From: Chitinophaga rhizosphaerae
GTDB taxonomy: Bacteria; Bacteroidota; Bacteroidia; Chitinophagales; Chitinophagaceae
Direction: 5' to 3'
NCBI RefSeq assembly: GCF_003958645.1
Contig: NZ_RXLO01000004.1
Span: 248,001-312,000, forward strand
DNA length: 64,000 nucleotides
The notes under the pieces are model-generated. The model was not told where the DNA came from and did not search any database. It was given only the letters and a program-made list of their open reading frames with translations. This document shows positions 41,572 to 48,403 of the stretch, piece after piece. The position numbers and the translations under genes were made by a program. Within the stretch, counting starts at the first letter, position 1. The number at the start of each line of letters is the position of its first letter.

Positions 41572-42471
41572 ATGTCTGCGTTACTTGACCGGCTCCTATC
41601 GGGAGACGTGAGAGCCCTGGCCCGGAGCATCTCCCTGGTGGAGAACGAAGCCCCGGGATACGAACAGCTGCTGGAGTCGCTCCCGGCGCGCGCAGGCACC
41701 CGCGTGGTCGGCATCACGGGGCCTCCCGGCGCCGGCAAAAGCACGCTGGTGAACGCCCTCATCTCCGCCATCCTCCGTCGCAAACAACGTGTAGCCGTCA
41801 TCGCGGTAGACCCTTCCTCGCCCTTCAACTTCGGCGCTTTGCTCGGCGATCGGATCCGCATGGCTAACCACTTTTCCGACCCCGACGTATACATCCGCTC
41901 CATGGCGAGCCGCGGCGCATTGGGCGGCCTCAGCCCGAAGATCCTGGAAGTAGCGGATATCATCAAGGCCGCGGGGTACGATTACCTGTTCATCGAAACG
42001 GTGGGCGTGGGGCAGAGCGAAGTGGAGATCGCCGGCATCGCGGACACGACCGTAGTGGTGGTGGTGCCCGAGGCCGGAGACGAGATCCAGACCATGAAAG
42101 CCGGGCTCATGGAGATCGCGGCGATTTTCGCGGTGAACAAGGCAGACCGTCCGAAGGCAGACGAATTTGTCCGCAACCTGCGGCTGCTGGCGCATTCGCG
42201 CGCAACGGCCGGATGGGAAACGCCCGTGATCAAAACAGTAGCGCTGCGCGGCGAAGGGGTCGACGAGCTCGTGAAAGCGCTCGATGCCCATCGCGATCAC
42301 ATCCATGACAACGCCGGCCGCAAATCTTTGCTGCTGGCTGAAAAAGCCTGGCAACTTATCCAGTATAAAAGGATGCGGCCGGTGGACAGGCAGGCCTTGC
42401 TCGCGGAGATCCGCGCGCAGATGGACGCGCCGGGGTTCAACCTCTACCGCATCGTTCGGCGCTATAGCTGA
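41572..42471 (+). CDS. meaB: Methylmalonyl-CoA mutase-associated GTPase
   Basis: MeaB is the G3E-type GTPase chaperone that protects and reloads B12-dependent methylmalonyl-CoA mutase. The 299-aa protein has P-loop GPPGAGKS (50-57), the Mg-binding aspartate of VDPSSPF, the switch region IETVGVGQSE and the base-recognition NKAD. A helical C-terminal dimerisation arm follows. The mutase genes are not in the window. Confidence 0.94.
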   Translation: MSALLDRLLSGDVRALARSISLVENEAPGYEQLLESLPARAGTRVVGITGPPGAGKSTLVNALISAILRRKQRVAVIAVDPSSPFNFGALLGDRIRMANHFSDPDVYIRSMASRGALGGLSPKILEVADIIKAAGYDYLFIETVGVGQSEVEIAGIADTTVVVVVPEAGDEIQTMKAGLMEIAAIFAVNKADRPKADEFVRNLRLLAHSRATAGWETPVIKTVALRGEGVDELVKALDAHRDHIHDNAGRKSLLLAEKAWQLIQYKRMRPVDRQALLAEIRAQMDAPGFNLYRIVRRYS

Positions 42472-42478
42472 AAAATCC

Positions 42479-42486
42479 TATCTTTG
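42479..42486 (+). promoter_or_regulatory. -7 element TATCTTTG upstream of the SMR leader
   Basis: A full match to TAnnTTTG, 8 bp after the meaB stop. Transcription from about 42492 would give a 150-nt leader before the SMR gene. Confidence 0.5.
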
Positions 42487-42509
42487 CCGCAATTAACGTA
42501 AGCGCAGCG

Positions 42510-42629
42510 ATGTTTACCCAAACGAGAGTTTTCCGTCTTTTCTTCACTTACGCCGTGTTCAACTACGGCGGTTGATGCTGCGCGCAACCCTTTCTCATCA
42601 ACATTTTCGACATATTTCTGATCATCTAA
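42510..42629 (+). other. SMR leader with short ORF containing an in-frame TGA
   Basis: A 21-codon ORF (MFTQTRVFRLFFTYAVFNYGG) begins 18 nt after the predicted transcription start and stops at TGA 42573-42575. Reading through that codon gives CCAQPFLINIFDIFLII and then TAA at 42627-42629, 16 nt before the SMR ATG. The second half is hydrophobic and Cys-containing, so it does not look like random sequence. This could be a leader peptide, a recoded small protein or a decayed gene. A TGATG overlap also offers a coupled second start. I see no guanidine riboswitch motif. Confidence 0.3.
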
Positions 42630-42645
42630 AACAAAAGCTTTTGTT

Positions 42646-42972
42646 ATGGCTTGGTTATTCCTTTTGCTGGGCGGTCTGTTCGAGATCGGCTTTACCATTT
42701 CGCTGAAGTATTCAGAGAATTTTTCGAAGCTCTGGCCTTCGGTTTCTTTCGTGGTTTGTATTTCGCTGAGCTTTTTCCTGCTCAATAAAGCGATCAACGG
42801 CGGTTTGCCGATCGGTACCGCATATGCAGTGTGGACGGGCATCGGCGCCGCAGGAACCGCTATTGCGGGGATGTTGTTCTTCAAGGAGCCTGCTACCGCG
42901 ATGCGGCTGGTATTCCTCGTTATGCTGATCGGCTCCATCATCGGGTTGAAATTCGTATCCGACGCACATTAA
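42646..42972 (+). CDS. Small multidrug resistance family transporter (SugE/Gdx-like)
   Basis: The 108-aa protein has four membrane helices. The conserved glutamate is Glu13 in LLGGLFEIGFT, followed by SLKYSENFSKLWP and GTAYAVWTGIGAAGTAIAG, the pattern of SMR exporters. The lysine after the glutamate helix (SLKY) and the helix-3 sequence fit the SugE/Gdx group, which exports guanidinium or quaternary ammonium, more than EmrE. The gene is preceded by an unusual leader and followed by a strong terminator. Confidence 0.85.
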   Translation: MAWLFLLLGGLFEIGFTISLKYSENFSKLWPSVSFVVCISLSFFLLNKAINGGLPIGTAYAVWTGIGAAGTAIAGMLFFKEPATAMRLVFLVMLIGSIIGLKFVSDAH

Positions 42973-42975
42973 TCG

Positions 42976-43000
42976 AAGAGGCCTGTGGGCCTCTTTTTTT
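42976..43000 (+). terminator. Rho-independent terminator of the SMR gene
   Basis: The stem AAGAGGCC/GGCCTCTT with loop TGTG (42976-42995) is followed by TTTTTG. Confidence 0.85.
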
Positions 43001-43398
43001 GTCGAGAATTGCTGGTGATTAGGTTGTAAATTGGAAATGCATCACACACACGTTGCATCGGCCACCGGGCAGGAGGCCGGAAAAATTTCCCAGGGGAACT
43101 ATGTTGTAGCATTCGCCACCACGGCTTCGGGTAAGTTTTTTTTCAGCCAGATAGATATATCAAATTAAGCAGATGCAATTTTGCTGAAGGGTGACCGCGG
43201 CGGGTGCGGAACGAAATACCCCATCACCGGGCGTATTACACAATTTTGTTTGCCTCACTCCGTTTATCAAAAAGCCTGTGAATCACCATGAAAGTGTGAT
43301 ATTCACGGTTCAAATCTTTCGTACATTACGCCCCCCGTGCAAACCCGTTAGAAGAAACAATTAGGAACAAGCAAAACTACTGCGTTACAAACAACACC
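43001..43398. other. Non-coding gap of about 400 bp before marR
   Basis: No ORF or known riboswitch is recognisable. An imperfect inverted repeat, GTGAATCAC (43278-43286)...GTG-TGAT-ATTCAC (43294-43306), lies about 93 bp upstream of the MarR start and may be an operator. Confidence 0.4.
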
Positions 43399-44010
43399 AT
43401 GCGAAAGGAATCTACCTTCAACCCGGAGCATCAGGCCACCAATACCGCCAGTAAAGTGGTCGCCGCACTGGAAAGACTCTCAGAAGCTTTCCGTGTATTG
43501 CTTTGGCAGGAAGCGAAACAGTACGGGATCAGTCCAATTCAGGTCCAAATCCTGACCTATCTTCTTCATTACCCGGAAAAGCTTAAAACCGTCACTCACC
43601 TCGCCGCGCATTTCAACATGACGAAGGCAACCATCAGTGATGCGATCAAGTCTATCGAGTCCAAGGGTTTTGTAAGAAGGAAAGAAGATAAAGAAGACAG
43701 CCGCAGCCATACCCTGCATTTGACCCGCGAAGGCAAAACGGTTGCCCGCCGGGTTGAGCGGTTTGCGGAACCGATGCAGGAGTCTGTGGAAGATATGTCT
43801 GCCGAAAAACAGGCGGGTATGCTGGAACAGTTGCTGGGCCTTATCCAGGACCTCAACCGTAACCTCATTATCACGCCGCAGCGGATGTGCTACAACTGCA
43901 GGTTCTACGAAAAGAAAGGGAAGTTACATTATTGCCACCTCGTGAATGCCATTCTGAAGGCGGCGGATCTACGGGTAGATTGCCCGGAATTCAGGAAACC
44001 AGCCATCTAG
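43399..44010 (+). CDS. MarR family regulator with C-terminal four-cysteine tail
   Basis: The 203-aa protein has the MarR winged helix (about 20-150): SPIQVQILTYLLHYPE, THLAAHFNMTKATISDAIKSIESKG as recognition region, and RRKEDKEDSRSHTLHLTREG as the wing. It extends about 45 residues beyond typical MarR (about 140-160 aa) with Cys164, Cys167, Cys179 and Cys195 in the pattern C-x2-C-x11-C-x15-C, which could bind zinc or an Fe-S cluster. Targets are unknown. It lies convergent to the oxidase operon, so a redox role is possible but inferred. Confidence 0.85.
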   Translation: MRKESTFNPEHQATNTASKVVAALERLSEAFRVLLWQEAKQYGISPIQVQILTYLLHYPEKLKTVTHLAAHFNMTKATISDAIKSIESKGFVRRKEDKEDSRSHTLHLTREGKTVARRVERFAEPMQESVEDMSAEKQAGMLEQLLGLIQDLNRNLIITPQRMCYNCRFYEKKGKLHYCHLVNAILKAADLRVDCPEFRKPAI

Positions 44011-44019
44011 GGGCGCGCA

Positions 44020-44235
44020 TTATTGTGCCCGCTGGCTCCTCCACCAGCGGATGCCCAGGAACAAGCCCAGCGCCAGCGGCGCGGCGGCCAGCATCAAGAT
44101 ACCGTTGTTCAGGCCTTTGGCAGGCCCTTCACCCAACTGCTGCGCGGTTTTCGTGCAGAGGGAACATTGCGCCATCAATTGGCCGGCCGGCAGCAGCATG
44201 GCTACCGTCATCATCAGGTAGATTATCTTTTTCAC
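44020..44235 (-). CDS. Small membrane protein at the end of the oxidase cluster
   Basis: The 71-aa protein starts at GTG 44235, giving a signal peptide (IIYLMMTVAMLLPAGQLMA-Q), then CSLCTKTAQQLGEG and a single membrane helix (GILMLAAAPLALGLFLGIRWW). The CxxC pair and its position after DUF420/Sco/Cox genes suggest a cytochrome oxidase accessory role, perhaps copper handling, but I know no experimental function. Confidence 0.7.
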   Translation of the reverse strand: MKKIIYLMMTVAMLLPAGQLMAQCSLCTKTAQQLGEGPAKGLNNGILMLAAAPLALGLFLGIRWWRSQRAQ

Positions 44236-44285
44236 GTTCCGAAATTACGCATTTTTAATACGCCCGGTCCTGATTTATGTCAGGC

Positions 44286-44852
44286 TCAGGCATAATACGG
44301 CGAAATCATCATGTACACCACCACACCGGTAATGGCCACGTAAAACCAGATCGGCCAGGTGATCCGCGCTATGCGACGGTGTTTCGGCCAGTCGGACTGG
44401 AACCCTCTCAGCAAGGTGAACAGCACCAGCGGAACGATCACCACAGCCAGCACGATGTGCGTGAGCAGGAGGAAATAGTACACATACCGCACGCCGCCAA
44501 TCGCCGCGATCTCCGCCGCGTCTACCACCCCATTGTGGTCCATGTCCCCGAACTTGGTGGATTCCGTGAGGAAGTGATAGGTGACGTAGGAAAGGAGGAA
44601 AATCACAGACAGGCCCACGGCGCTAAGGTTCGCCCATTTGTGGGCCGTTTTCCGGCCGTTCTTGATAAAAAAGAGGCTTGCCAGCAGCAACACCGCCGTG
44701 GCGGAATTGAGGATGGCGTGGAAGAAAGGCATCACCTTTACGTCGAACCCTACCTGCACATTCGGCTGCGGGAGCACAAAGAGCACGGCCACCGCCACGG
44801 GGATGACGATGGAAATGATGGTGATAATGATATTGAGATTCTTGTTCTTCAT
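44286..44852 (-). CDS. DUF420 membrane protein with an EF-hand loop
   Basis: The 188-aa protein has five or so membrane helices, typical of DUF420 proteins encoded with caa3-type oxidases (CtaM-like assembly factors). Conserved histidines occur in PFFHAILNS, HKWANLS, SYVTYHFL and LLLTHIVLA. Between helices, residues 103-114 read DMDHNGVVDAAE, a complete EF-hand calcium loop (D1-x-D3-x-N5-G-x-V-D9-x-x-E12), which is unusual in this family. It is cotranscribed with sco (15-bp gap). Confidence 0.87.
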   Translation of the reverse strand: MKNKNLNIIITIISIVIPVAVAVLFVLPQPNVQVGFDVKVMPFFHAILNSATAVLLLASLFFIKNGRKTAHKWANLSAVGLSVIFLLSYVTYHFLTESTKFGDMDHNGVVDAAEIAAIGGVRYVYYFLLLTHIVLAVVIVPLVLFTLLRGFQSDWPKHRRIARITWPIWFYVAITGVVVYMMISPYYA

Positions 44853-44867
44853 GTCTACTGAGATATT

Positions 44868-45581
44868 TTAATTGCCGGAAGAGAACAGGCGCTTCAGGAG
44901 GCCGGGCCTTTTCCTGTCTTTGGCGATATGCAATACGGCGATATCGTTTACCATCTTGCGGACGGAAACGGTGTCCATCCCATTGTAATACCCGCGGATG
45001 AAGCGGTCTTTATCGATCAGCACGAACTTTTCTGCGTGGATGAAATCATCCGGTCCGCCGTCGCCCTGAACAGCGTTCACGAAGAATTCGTGGCGGGCGA
45101 GGTCGTAGATCTCTTTTTTATCGCCGGTGAGGAGCCACCAGTTGCGGGGGTCGATGTTGCGGCTGTCTGCATAATGCTTCAGCGTGGGCACCGAGTCGCG
45201 CACGGGGTCTACCGAGAGGGAAATGATCTGGAGGAGCGTATCGTTTTTGGCGTAGGAGTCCTGCACCCGTTTGAGGTTCTTCATGAGGGTGGGGCAAACG
45301 GTGGGGCAGCTGGTGAAGAAGAAGCTCACGACGAGCACTTTTCCCTTGAGCTGGTCCAGGTTCACGTTTTCGCCGAGCTGGTTGGTGAGGGTGAAATTTT
45401 TAACCTGGTGGAAGACGGTATCGTAGGATGTTCGTCCGTCTTTCACGATGGTGTCTACCCTTTCTGCGATGAGAAACGGCGGCACTTCCACTACATTCTT
45501 GCCGTAGTGGTCCACGATCAGGTAACCCGTGAGGGGTACGAGGATGGCCAGTGCTACGCCGAGTATTGCTTTCCTGTTGAT
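44868..45581 (-). CDS. SCO1/SenC family copper chaperone
   Basis: SCO proteins deliver copper to the CuA site of oxidase subunit II. The thioredoxin-like domain has SFFFTSCPTVCPTLMKN with the CxxxC copper ligands and a distal His in DDFIHAEKFVLID. The first standard start codon (GTG 45515) would cut off the membrane anchor. Reading upstream in frame gives NRKAILGVALAILVPLTGYL, a typical SCO anchor, preceded by ATC at 45579-45581 and no ATG, GTG or TTG. I therefore mark the gene from the ATC, giving 237 aa, with that start uncertain. The C-terminus is basic. Confidence 0.85.
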   Translation of the reverse strand: MNRKAILGVALAILVPLTGYLIVDHYGKNVVEVPPFLIAERVDTIVKDGRTSYDTVFHQVKNFTLTNQLGENVNLDQLKGKVLVVSFFFTSCPTVCPTLMKNLKRVQDSYAKNDTLLQIISLSVDPVRDSVPTLKHYADSRNIDPRNWWLLTGDKKEIYDLARHEFFVNAVQGDGGPDDFIHAEKFVLIDKDRFIRGYYNGMDTVSVRKMVNDIAVLHIAKDRKRPGLLKRLFSSGN

Positions 45582-45612
45582 AGCCGTAAGATTTAGGTGT
45601 TTATAAAAGCGA

Positions 45613-45657
45613 AAAATGTAAAAGTGTTGCTGTATTACGGCATCACTTTTACATTTT
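45613..45657. repeat. Perfect 14-bp AT-rich inverted repeat between coxD and sco
   Basis: The arms AAAATGTAAAAGTG (45613-45626) and CACTTTTACATTTT (45644-45657) flank a 17-nt loop with an inner TGC/GCA pair. On the minus strand the 3' arm is T-rich, so it could be an attenuator or an mRNA processing site inside the operon. Confidence 0.55.
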
Positions 45658-45684
45658 CCGGGAGTATCGAATTACGATTCGTAA

Positions 45685-46077
45685 TTAGTGATGGTTGCCA
45701 CCACCGTGCGCCGGGGCCACTTTTTCAGCGGGGAGCGGAGCGCTGGGGGCGTTTCTGCGCATGTTTTTCCAGCTGTCGCCATCTGCGAGGAAGGCGATGA
45801 TGAACCAGATAAACAGCGTCAGCGGCATAAGGACCGTCCATACCAGGTTCTTGATTTCGTGACCAAGGTGCATGAACTCGGAAACGATATAATAAGCCTT
45901 GGCAACGGTCAGGATGATGAACAGGGCATTAAGCAACATTCTGCTGGGCCAGCCCAATTCCAGGTGAACGAATGCCATTCCAACTTCCACTACGGTGATA
46001 CCGAGAAGGATCCAGAACGTTTTCCAGATTTTCTTGATGGAAGCTTGCCTGTCGGCTGCGTTGTGCGTATGCGCCAT
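45685..46077 (-). CDS. Cytochrome c oxidase subunit IV family protein
   Basis: The 130-aa protein has three membrane helices (FWILLGITVVEVGMAFVHL, LLNALFIILTVAKAYYIVSEFMHLG, TVLMPLTLFIWFIIAFL) typical of the prokaryotic COX4/CyoD-like subunit, which stabilises the oxidase core. The C-terminal tail is Pro/Ala-rich and ends HGGGNHH. Operon position: after two subunit III genes. Confidence 0.87.
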   Translation of the reverse strand: MAHTHNAADRQASIKKIWKTFWILLGITVVEVGMAFVHLELGWPSRMLLNALFIILTVAKAYYIVSEFMHLGHEIKNLVWTVLMPLTLFIWFIIAFLADGDSWKNMRRNAPSAPLPAEKVAPAHGGGNHH

Positions 46078-46135
46078 ATCTAAGTTTCTTTTCTCTTTTC
46101 AAAAATACGATCAGTCAAATAGTTGTCCGGGATGC

Positions 46136-46813
46136 TTACAGCAGGTAGAAGCACGTGAAAACGAATACCCAAACCAGGTCTACAAAGTGCCAGTAAAGGC
46201 CTACTTTCTCTACCATTTCGTAGTGGCCGCGGTGCTCGTAGGTACCTTTCAGTACGTTGATCAGGACGATGATGTTGAGGACAACGCCCGAGGTTACGTG
46301 GAGGCCGTGGAAGCCGGTGATGGTGAAGAAGAAGTCAACGAAGTTGGTGGAAATAGCTGCCGTTCCATCTGCGTTCGGGAAGGGGTTGCTGCCCCACCAG
46401 GCGCCGATTTCGTGCAGGTGCATCCATTCCCAGGCCTGGCAGCTAAGGAACATGATACCGCCGATGATGGTGAGGGAGAGCCATTTCACCACGGATTTCC
46501 TGTCCATATAATGGCCTGCATTCACAGCCAGTACCATGGTAACGGACGACATGATCAGGATGAAGGTCATCAAGCTCACGAATACCAGCGGCATGTCCGC
46601 ATGGCCCATGAAGGGGAATGAGTGGAACACGACGTTGGGATCAGGCCAGGCTTCAGCCATGAAACGTTGCGTGCCGTAAGCGATCAGCAATGCGCCAAAC
46701 GTGAAGGCATCGGAAATGAGGAAATACCACATCATCAGTTTGCCATAGCTCACGTTGAAGGGAGAAGACCCTCCGCTCCACCATTTTTTCTTCGCTGTTA
46801 CTGCGTTATCCAT
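46136..46813 (-). CDS. Cytochrome c oxidase subunit III (longer paralogue)
   Basis: The 225-aa heme-copper oxidase subunit III has about five helices. It includes GKLMMWYFLISDAFTFGALL, FVSLMTFILIMSSVTMVLAVNAG, the conserved EWMHLHEIGAWW, FFFTITGFHGLHVTSGV and YWHFVDLVWVFVFTCFYLL. Subunit III guards the proton-uptake path. A shorter paralogue precedes it by 54 bp. Confidence 0.92.
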   Translation of the reverse strand: MDNAVTAKKKWWSGGSSPFNVSYGKLMMWYFLISDAFTFGALLIAYGTQRFMAEAWPDPNVVFHSFPFMGHADMPLVFVSLMTFILIMSSVTMVLAVNAGHYMDRKSVVKWLSLTIIGGIMFLSCQAWEWMHLHEIGAWWGSNPFPNADGTAAISTNFVDFFFTITGFHGLHVTSGVVLNIIVLINVLKGTYEHRGHYEMVEKVGLYWHFVDLVWVFVFTCFYLL

Positions 46814-46867
46814 TGTACGAATTGTGAATTTTATTGGTTCTAAACAGTATCTTTTTTTCTATTCTTT

Positions 46868-47422
46868 TTATCTGGCCAGGCTGAAAAATACCAGCAGGTA
46901 AATCCAGAGGGCGTCCACGAAATGCCAGTAGGTGGATGCTACTTCGATGGGCACGGTGCTGTAGGTACGCACCCGGGTCCTGAATGCCCGGAAGAACATC
47001 ACCAGGAGAACCGCTACACCGCCGAGCACGTGCAGTACGTGCGTGCCAACAATCACGTAGATGAAGGAGGCCGAAACGGTGCTGTCGAGCGCCAGGCCGT
47101 GGTTCTTCATGTCCGCGAAGCCGATGAACTGGCAAACTGCGAATGCTACGCCGAGCAGTGCCGTGAGCGTAATGAGCTGCTTGTAGGCGCCCATGTTGCG
47201 CGCTTTGAACTGGCGGCCGGCCAGGTAAATGGTGCCGCTGCTCAGCAGGATCAGTACGGTAGACACGTAAAAGATCGCCGGCAGGTTGAAACTGAGCCAG
47301 TTGGCCTGCGAGCGTTTTACCACGTAAGCGCTCGTGAACCCGATGAACATCATGGTGATGCTCGCCATCGCGATCCACATAGAATACTTATGCGGGTGTA
47401 TCTTGTTTTTAGGTGCGTTCAT
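46868..47422 (-). CDS. Cytochrome c oxidase subunit III family protein (shorter paralogue)
   Basis: From ATG 47422 (MNAPKNKIHPHKYSMW) it is 184 aa. A GGAG sequence lies 9 nt upstream, so this ATG is better placed than the one 9 nt earlier. Subunit III signatures are AMASITMMFIGFTSAYVVKR, SFIYVIVGTHVLHVLGGVAV and ASTYWHFVDALWIYLLVFFSL. Adjacent subunit III duplicates are usual in Bacteroidetes caa3/Act operons. Confidence 0.9.
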   Translation of the reverse strand: MNAPKNKIHPHKYSMWIAMASITMMFIGFTSAYVVKRSQANWLSFNLPAIFYVSTVLILLSSGTIYLAGRQFKARNMGAYKQLITLTALLGVAFAVCQFIGFADMKNHGLALDSTVSASFIYVIVGTHVLHVLGGVAVLLVMFFRAFRTRVRTYSTVPIEVASTYWHFVDALWIYLLVFFSLAR

Positions 47423-47435
47423 TGTAATCATCTCC

Positions 47436-48341
47436 TCACAGTTTTACTTTATCGAACAACAATGCCAGCAATATCACTGCCAGGTAAATATACGAACCGA
47501 ACATCAGTTTCCGAGCCGAAGGTACGTCTGCCTTACGGTACAGCTGGATGGCCTTCCACAGGTACCAGCCGCCGATGAGGATGGCTACGATCGCGGAGAT
47601 GTAGCCCGTGAGCCCCAGCAGATACGGTGCGATCCCGGCGGGTATCAGCAACAGGGTCCACATCGCGGCCTGCATGGCGATCATCTTGCCCGGCCCGTCT
47701 TCCCGGGGCATCAGGCGGAAACCTGCGCGCGAGTAATCCTTGTGCGCCACCCAGGCGATCGCCCAGAAGTGCGGAAACTGCCAGAGGAACTGGATCGCGA
47801 AGAGCGACCAACCGCCGATAGACAGGGCATTGTCTCCCGCCGCCCAGCCGATCAGCATCGGCAAAGCCCCGGGCACAGCGCCTACCAGTACCGCCAGCGA
47901 ATTCCATTTCTTCCAGGGCGTATATACGAAACCGTACAACAGCAGGGAAAAGAAACTCAATCCAGCGGCCAGCCAGTTGAACGAAAAACCCAGGATGGCA
48001 ACGCCCGCAGCGCCCGTAAGCACGCATAGCAGCCAGGCCTCGGCAACGGTCACCCTGCCGCCGGGCAGCGGCCTTACAGCCGTGCGCGCCATCAGTTTGT
48101 CCGTCTCCCGTTCCAGGATCTGGTTGATGATATTGGCGGAGCCTGATACCAGGATGCCGCCGGCAAATAACAAAAGAACTTTAATCAAACTGAATTCCAC
48201 GCCAGGCACCAGCAAATAGGCGACCACGCAGGCGAAAACTACCATGAAGGTTAGCGTAAACTTCATCATCATGAAGTAATCCTTCACCCTGCTTGCAATG
48301 GCGTATGATAAAGACAACTTTATGGAATTTTCTTGCAACAT
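47436..48341 (-). CDS. ctaB: Protoheme IX farnesyltransferase (heme o synthase)
   Basis: This UbiA-family membrane prenyltransferase makes haem O, the precursor of haem A. The 301-aa protein has about nine helices. The aspartate-rich prenyl-PP site is seen in NIINQILERETDKLMARTAVRPLPGG (asparagine/aspartate cluster), and the second loop is WAIAWVAHKDYSRAGFRLMPRED. It sits directly before the oxidase subunit III genes. Confidence 0.94.
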   Translation of the reverse strand: MLQENSIKLSLSYAIASRVKDYFMMMKFTLTFMVVFACVVAYLLVPGVEFSLIKVLLLFAGGILVSGSANIINQILERETDKLMARTAVRPLPGGRVTVAEAWLLCVLTGAAGVAILGFSFNWLAAGLSFFSLLLYGFVYTPWKKWNSLAVLVGAVPGALPMLIGWAAGDNALSIGGWSLFAIQFLWQFPHFWAIAWVAHKDYSRAGFRLMPREDGPGKMIAMQAAMWTLLLIPAGIAPYLLGLTGYISAIVAILIGGWYLWKAIQLYRKADVPSARKLMFGSYIYLAVILLALLFDKVKL

Positions 48342-48403
48342 AATAAACTACACTGTTTCTGTTCCACCATCCTGCTACGGCAGGGTTGCCCCTGCCGGCA
48401 TCT

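Noticed and set aside
42573..42575. Selenocysteine codon in the SMR leader ORF
   Set aside because: TGA followed by two Cys codons is suggestive, but no SECIS-like hairpin is evident next to it and no selenocysteine machinery is in the window; kept only as a low-probability option in the finding.
42472..42645. Guanidine (ykkC-type) riboswitch upstream of the SMR gene
   Set aside because: Expected for a Gdx-type exporter, but none of the conserved guanidine-I, -II or -III sequence blocks is visible; the region looks coding-like instead.
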